Positions 28,549-30,627 of a stretch of 30,627 nt of DNA are shown here, in pieces (position 1 is the stretch's first letter; each line of letters starts with the position of its first letter). The notes beneath the pieces are model-generated. The model had not been told where the DNA came from. It was given only the letters and a program-made list of their open reading frames with translations, and made no database searches. The position numbers and the translations under genes are program-made. The stretch comes from an uncultured Enterorhabdus sp. (GTDB lineage: Bacteria; Actinomycetota; Coriobacteriia; Coriobacteriales; Eggerthellaceae), in the NCBI GenBank assembly GCA_947645965.1, contig CANSES010000011.1:1-30627 (forward strand), given 5' to 3'.

Positions 28549-30627
28549 ATGACTGAGACCCGTGACGAGGCGCTCGACAGCGCCCTATCCTCCTTGCGCA
28601 TCGGCATCGACGCCGGCTCGAAGACCATCAAGGTGGTCATCGCCGACGCGGACGGCGTGATCCTCCATTCCGCCTACCAGCGCCACCAGTCCAACATTCG
28701 CAAGACGCTTCAGAGCGTGCTGCACGACCTGTCCTGGCGCTATGGCAACCTGGAGGGAACCGTCGCCATCACCGGCTCGGCCGGCATCAGCGCCGCCGAG
28801 ATGCTCGGCGTGCCCTTCGTCCAAGAGGTGGTGGCCACCACGCGGGCCGTGCGCGGCGCGTACCCCGCGGCCGACGCCGTGGTGGAGCTGGGCGGCGAGG
28901 ACGCGAAGGTGATCTACCTGACTGGCGGCCTCGAACAGCGCATGAACGCTACCTGCGCCGGCGGCACTGGCGGGTTCATCGACACCATCGCCTTCATGCT
29001 GGGCGTGCGCACCGGCGCGATGAGCCGGTTGTCCATGGGCGCATCGCGCCTCTACCCCATCGCGTCGCGCTGCGCCGTGTTCGCGCAGACCGACGTGCGG
29101 CCGCTGCTGAACGCGGGGGCCGCGAAGGCAGACATCGCCGCGAGCGCGCTGGATGCCGTGGTGCGCCAGACGTTGGGCGGCCTGGCCTGTGGACGGCCCC
29201 TACGCGGGACGCTCGTGTTTTTGGGCGGGCCCTTCGAGTACGTGCCCGACCTGGCGCACCGCTTCCGCCGTGCCCTGGGGCTCACGCCCACCACCGGCAT
29301 CCTGCCGCGGGACGCGCACCTGTTCACCGCCCTGGGAGCGGCCCTCATCTCCGAGGAGGAGGGCAAGACGGCATCGCTCGACGCGCTGTGCGAGCGGGCG
29401 GCCGCCGGCGAGCTCTTGGAGGCCGAGGAGGAGCTGGGGCGCCTTCCCGCCCTCTTCTCCGACGAGGCAGAGCTGGCCGCCTTCCGCGAGCGGCACCGCG
29501 CCGCCGTCTTTCCCACGCTGCGTACCTTTGACGCGCGCGGGCCGGTGTTTCTGGGCGTGGATGCGGGGTCGACCACCGCGAAGGTGGCCCTGGTGGACGC
29601 GGAGGGGCGGCTGGTCTACAGCGCGTACGAGCCCACGCGCGGCGATGTGCTGGACACCGTGCGGCAGATGGTGCTGGGGGCGCTGGCCGCCCTGCCGAAC
29701 TCGGCCCCGCGCGGCGAGGAGGCGCCCTGGATCGCGCACGCGACGGCCACCGGGTACGGCGAGGATCTGCTGCGCGCGGCGCTCGGCATCGACTCGGGCG
29801 TGGTGGAGACGGCGGCGCACCTGCGCGGCGCCCAGGCCCTGCGTCCGGACGTGTCGTTCGTGCTCGACATCGGCGGGCAGGACATGAAGGCGCTCTGGGT
29901 GGAGAGCGGCGCGGTGGCCGACGCCGTGCTGAACGAGGCGTGCTCGAGCGGATGCGGTGCGTTCATCGAGGGCACCGCGCACAGCCTGCGGTCGACGCCC
30001 TCGGACTTCGCGGCAGCTGCATTGCGCGCAGAAAGTCCCGTTGACCTGGGGATGCGCTGCACGGTGTTCATGTCGTCGCGCGTGAAGCACGCCCAGAAGG
30101 TGGGGGCGTCGCTTGAGGACATCGCCGCAGGCGTGGCGTACTCGGTGGTGCAGAACGCGCTGTTCCGCATCATCGGATCGGAACGCGCGACGTCGCTCGG
30201 CCCCTGCGTGGTGGTGCAGGGCGGCGCGTTCAAGTCCGACGCGGTGCTGCGCGCCTTCGAGCTCATCTGCGGCGTGGAGGCCGTGCGGTGCGACCGCGCG
30301 CACCTGATGGGCGCCATCGGCGCCGCGCTCATCGCGCGTGACCGCTGGGAAGCGGAGGAGTGCGAGAGCGGGGAGGCAGGATGTGGCAGGCGCTCTGGCG
30401 GCGACGGGGCGACGCTCGGAGCGGGAGGCGCGCGGGTCGGGGCGACGACGGCGGCAGGCGCGCAGGCTGCGGGGGCGGAAGCTGCGGGGGCGGCGACCGA
30501 CGCAGACGCGCAGGCTGCGGGGGCGGCGACCGGGACGGAAGACGCGGAGACCGGGGTGCCAGGCGCGGCGGACGCGGGGGTGACGCCCGGAGCGGGAAGT
30601 TCGGAGGTCGGGGCGGCGCCTGGGGAC
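28549..30627 (+). CDS. 2-hydroxyacyl-CoA dehydratase activator, BadF/BcrA-type (partial, runs off right edge)
   Basis: The frame has 693 residues visible and no stop. Two ASKHA ATPase modules occur in tandem. The first has [16 protein letters not shown] (from residue 16), [10 protein letters not shown] and [14 protein letters not shown], then [11 protein letters not shown]. The second has [14 protein letters not shown] (from about 335), [25 protein letters not shown] (Cys near 465) and [11 protein letters not shown] (Cys near 503). The Cys pairs fit the [4Fe-4S] cluster shared at the dimer interface of these activators, which use ATP to drive an electron into a dehydratase or reductase. Large members continue into a DUF2229-type dehydratase-like half, expected beyond the edge. 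The last 90 or so visible residues are an Ala/Gly/Asp/Glu low-complexity linker. GCAGG lies 6 nt before the ATG. The partner substrate is unknown. Confidence 0.92.
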   Translation, partial: MTETRDEALDSALSSLRIGIDAGSKTIKVVIADADGVILHSAYQRHQSNIRKTLQSVLHDLSWRYGNLEGTVAITGSAGISAAEMLGVPFVQEVVATTRAVRGAYPAADAVVELGGEDAKVIYLTGGLEQRMNATCAGGTGGFIDTIAFMLGVRTGAMSRLSMGASRLYPIASRCAVFAQTDVRPLLNAGAAKADIAASALDAVVRQTLGGLACGRPLRGTLVFLGGPFEYVPDLAHRFRRALGLTPTTGILPRDAHLFTALGAALISEEEGKTASLDALCERAAAGELLEAEEELGRLPALFSDEAELAAFRERHRAAVFPTLRTFDARGPVFLGVDAGSTTAKVALVDAEGRLVYSAYEPTRGDVLDTVRQMVLGALAALPNSAPRGEEAPWIAHATATGYGEDLLRAALGIDSGVVETAAHLRGAQALRPDVSFVLDIGGQDMKALWVESGAVADAVLNEACSSGCGAFIEGTAHSLRSTPSDFAAAALRAESPVDLGMRCTVFMSSRVKHAQKVGASLEDIAAGVAYSVVQNALFRIIGSERATSLGPCVVVQGGAFKSDAVLRAFELICGVEAVRCDRAHLMGAIGAALIARDRWEAEECESGEAGCGRRSGGDGATLGAGGARVGATTAAGAQAAGAEAAGAATDADAQAAGAATGTEDAETGVPGAADAGVTPGAGSSEVGAAPGD

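Noticed and set aside
1..30627. CRISPR array or insertion sequence
   Set aside because: The direct repeats seen are short, irregular and without equal spacers, and there is no transposase or cas gene.

Overview
The window reads as chromosomal DNA of a high-GC Gram-positive anaerobe, most likely class Coriobacteriia, family Eggerthellaceae (Eggerthella/Gordonibacter/Adlercreutzia-like). The reasons are the GC-rich third codon positions, a cytosolic molybdenum enzyme of the catechol dehydroxylase/acetylene hydratase type paired with a small ferredoxin and an anion transporter, a monoderm-type tad pilus locus without a secretin, and a BadF/BcrA-type acyl-CoA dehydratase activator. The placement rests on gene content and recalled families; no search was run.

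Layout, left to right. (1) 2-658, minus: the N-terminal part of a low-complexity Arg/Gly/Ala-rich protein that runs off the left edge. (2) 686-1238: gene-free DNA with C8 tracts, a direct repeat and a 24-bp inverted repeat. (3) 1239-1665, minus: two tiny zinc-ribbon proteins, one with a collagen-like GAPG tail. (4) 1740-4159: a LysR-type regulator frameshifted at a C12G8 tract, convergent with a DASS/SLC13 transporter interrupted by one in-frame TAG. (5) 4251-8285, minus: an intact operon of Mo-bisMGD oxidoreductase, two-cluster Fe-S protein and DASS transporter. (6) 8534-13493, minus: a ferrous-iron uptake region (feoA-like, feoA, feoB, Cys-rich FeoB-associated protein, DtxR-type regulator). 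Two perfect 16-bp parS sites lie between the two feoA genes, which suggests that the window is near the replication origin. (7) 13637-16766: SGNH hydrolase (minus), threonine synthase (plus) and a ModE-like winged-helix protein (plus). (8) 16763-27459, minus: a tad (Flp pilus) locus, cpaB-tadZ-tadA-tadB-tadC-flp-flp2-tadE-tadG-like-tadE/F-like, followed by a secreted or anchored hypothetical protein, a DUF192 protein and a zinc-ribbon protein. (9) 27995-28069, minus: tRNA-Val(UAC) with a strong terminator. (10) 28549 to the right edge, plus: a double-ASKHA 2-hydroxyacyl-CoA dehydratase activator, cut by the window end.

How they work together. The Mo operon probably imports an anionic organic substrate and reductively transforms it in the cytoplasm, with electrons delivered by the small Fe-S protein. 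The adjacent regulator and second transporter look switched off or decaying. The feo genes import Fe(II) under a DtxR-type repressor, and a 15-bp motif is shared by the two feoA upstream regions. The tad genes are tightly overlapping and should form one transcript for a type IVc pilus; no prepilin peptidase is present in the window.

The strongest leads are the C12G8 tract inside the LysR gene, the parS pair inside the feo locus, the cytosolic Mo-enzyme module with its dyad operator candidate, and the single amber codon in the neighbouring transporter.
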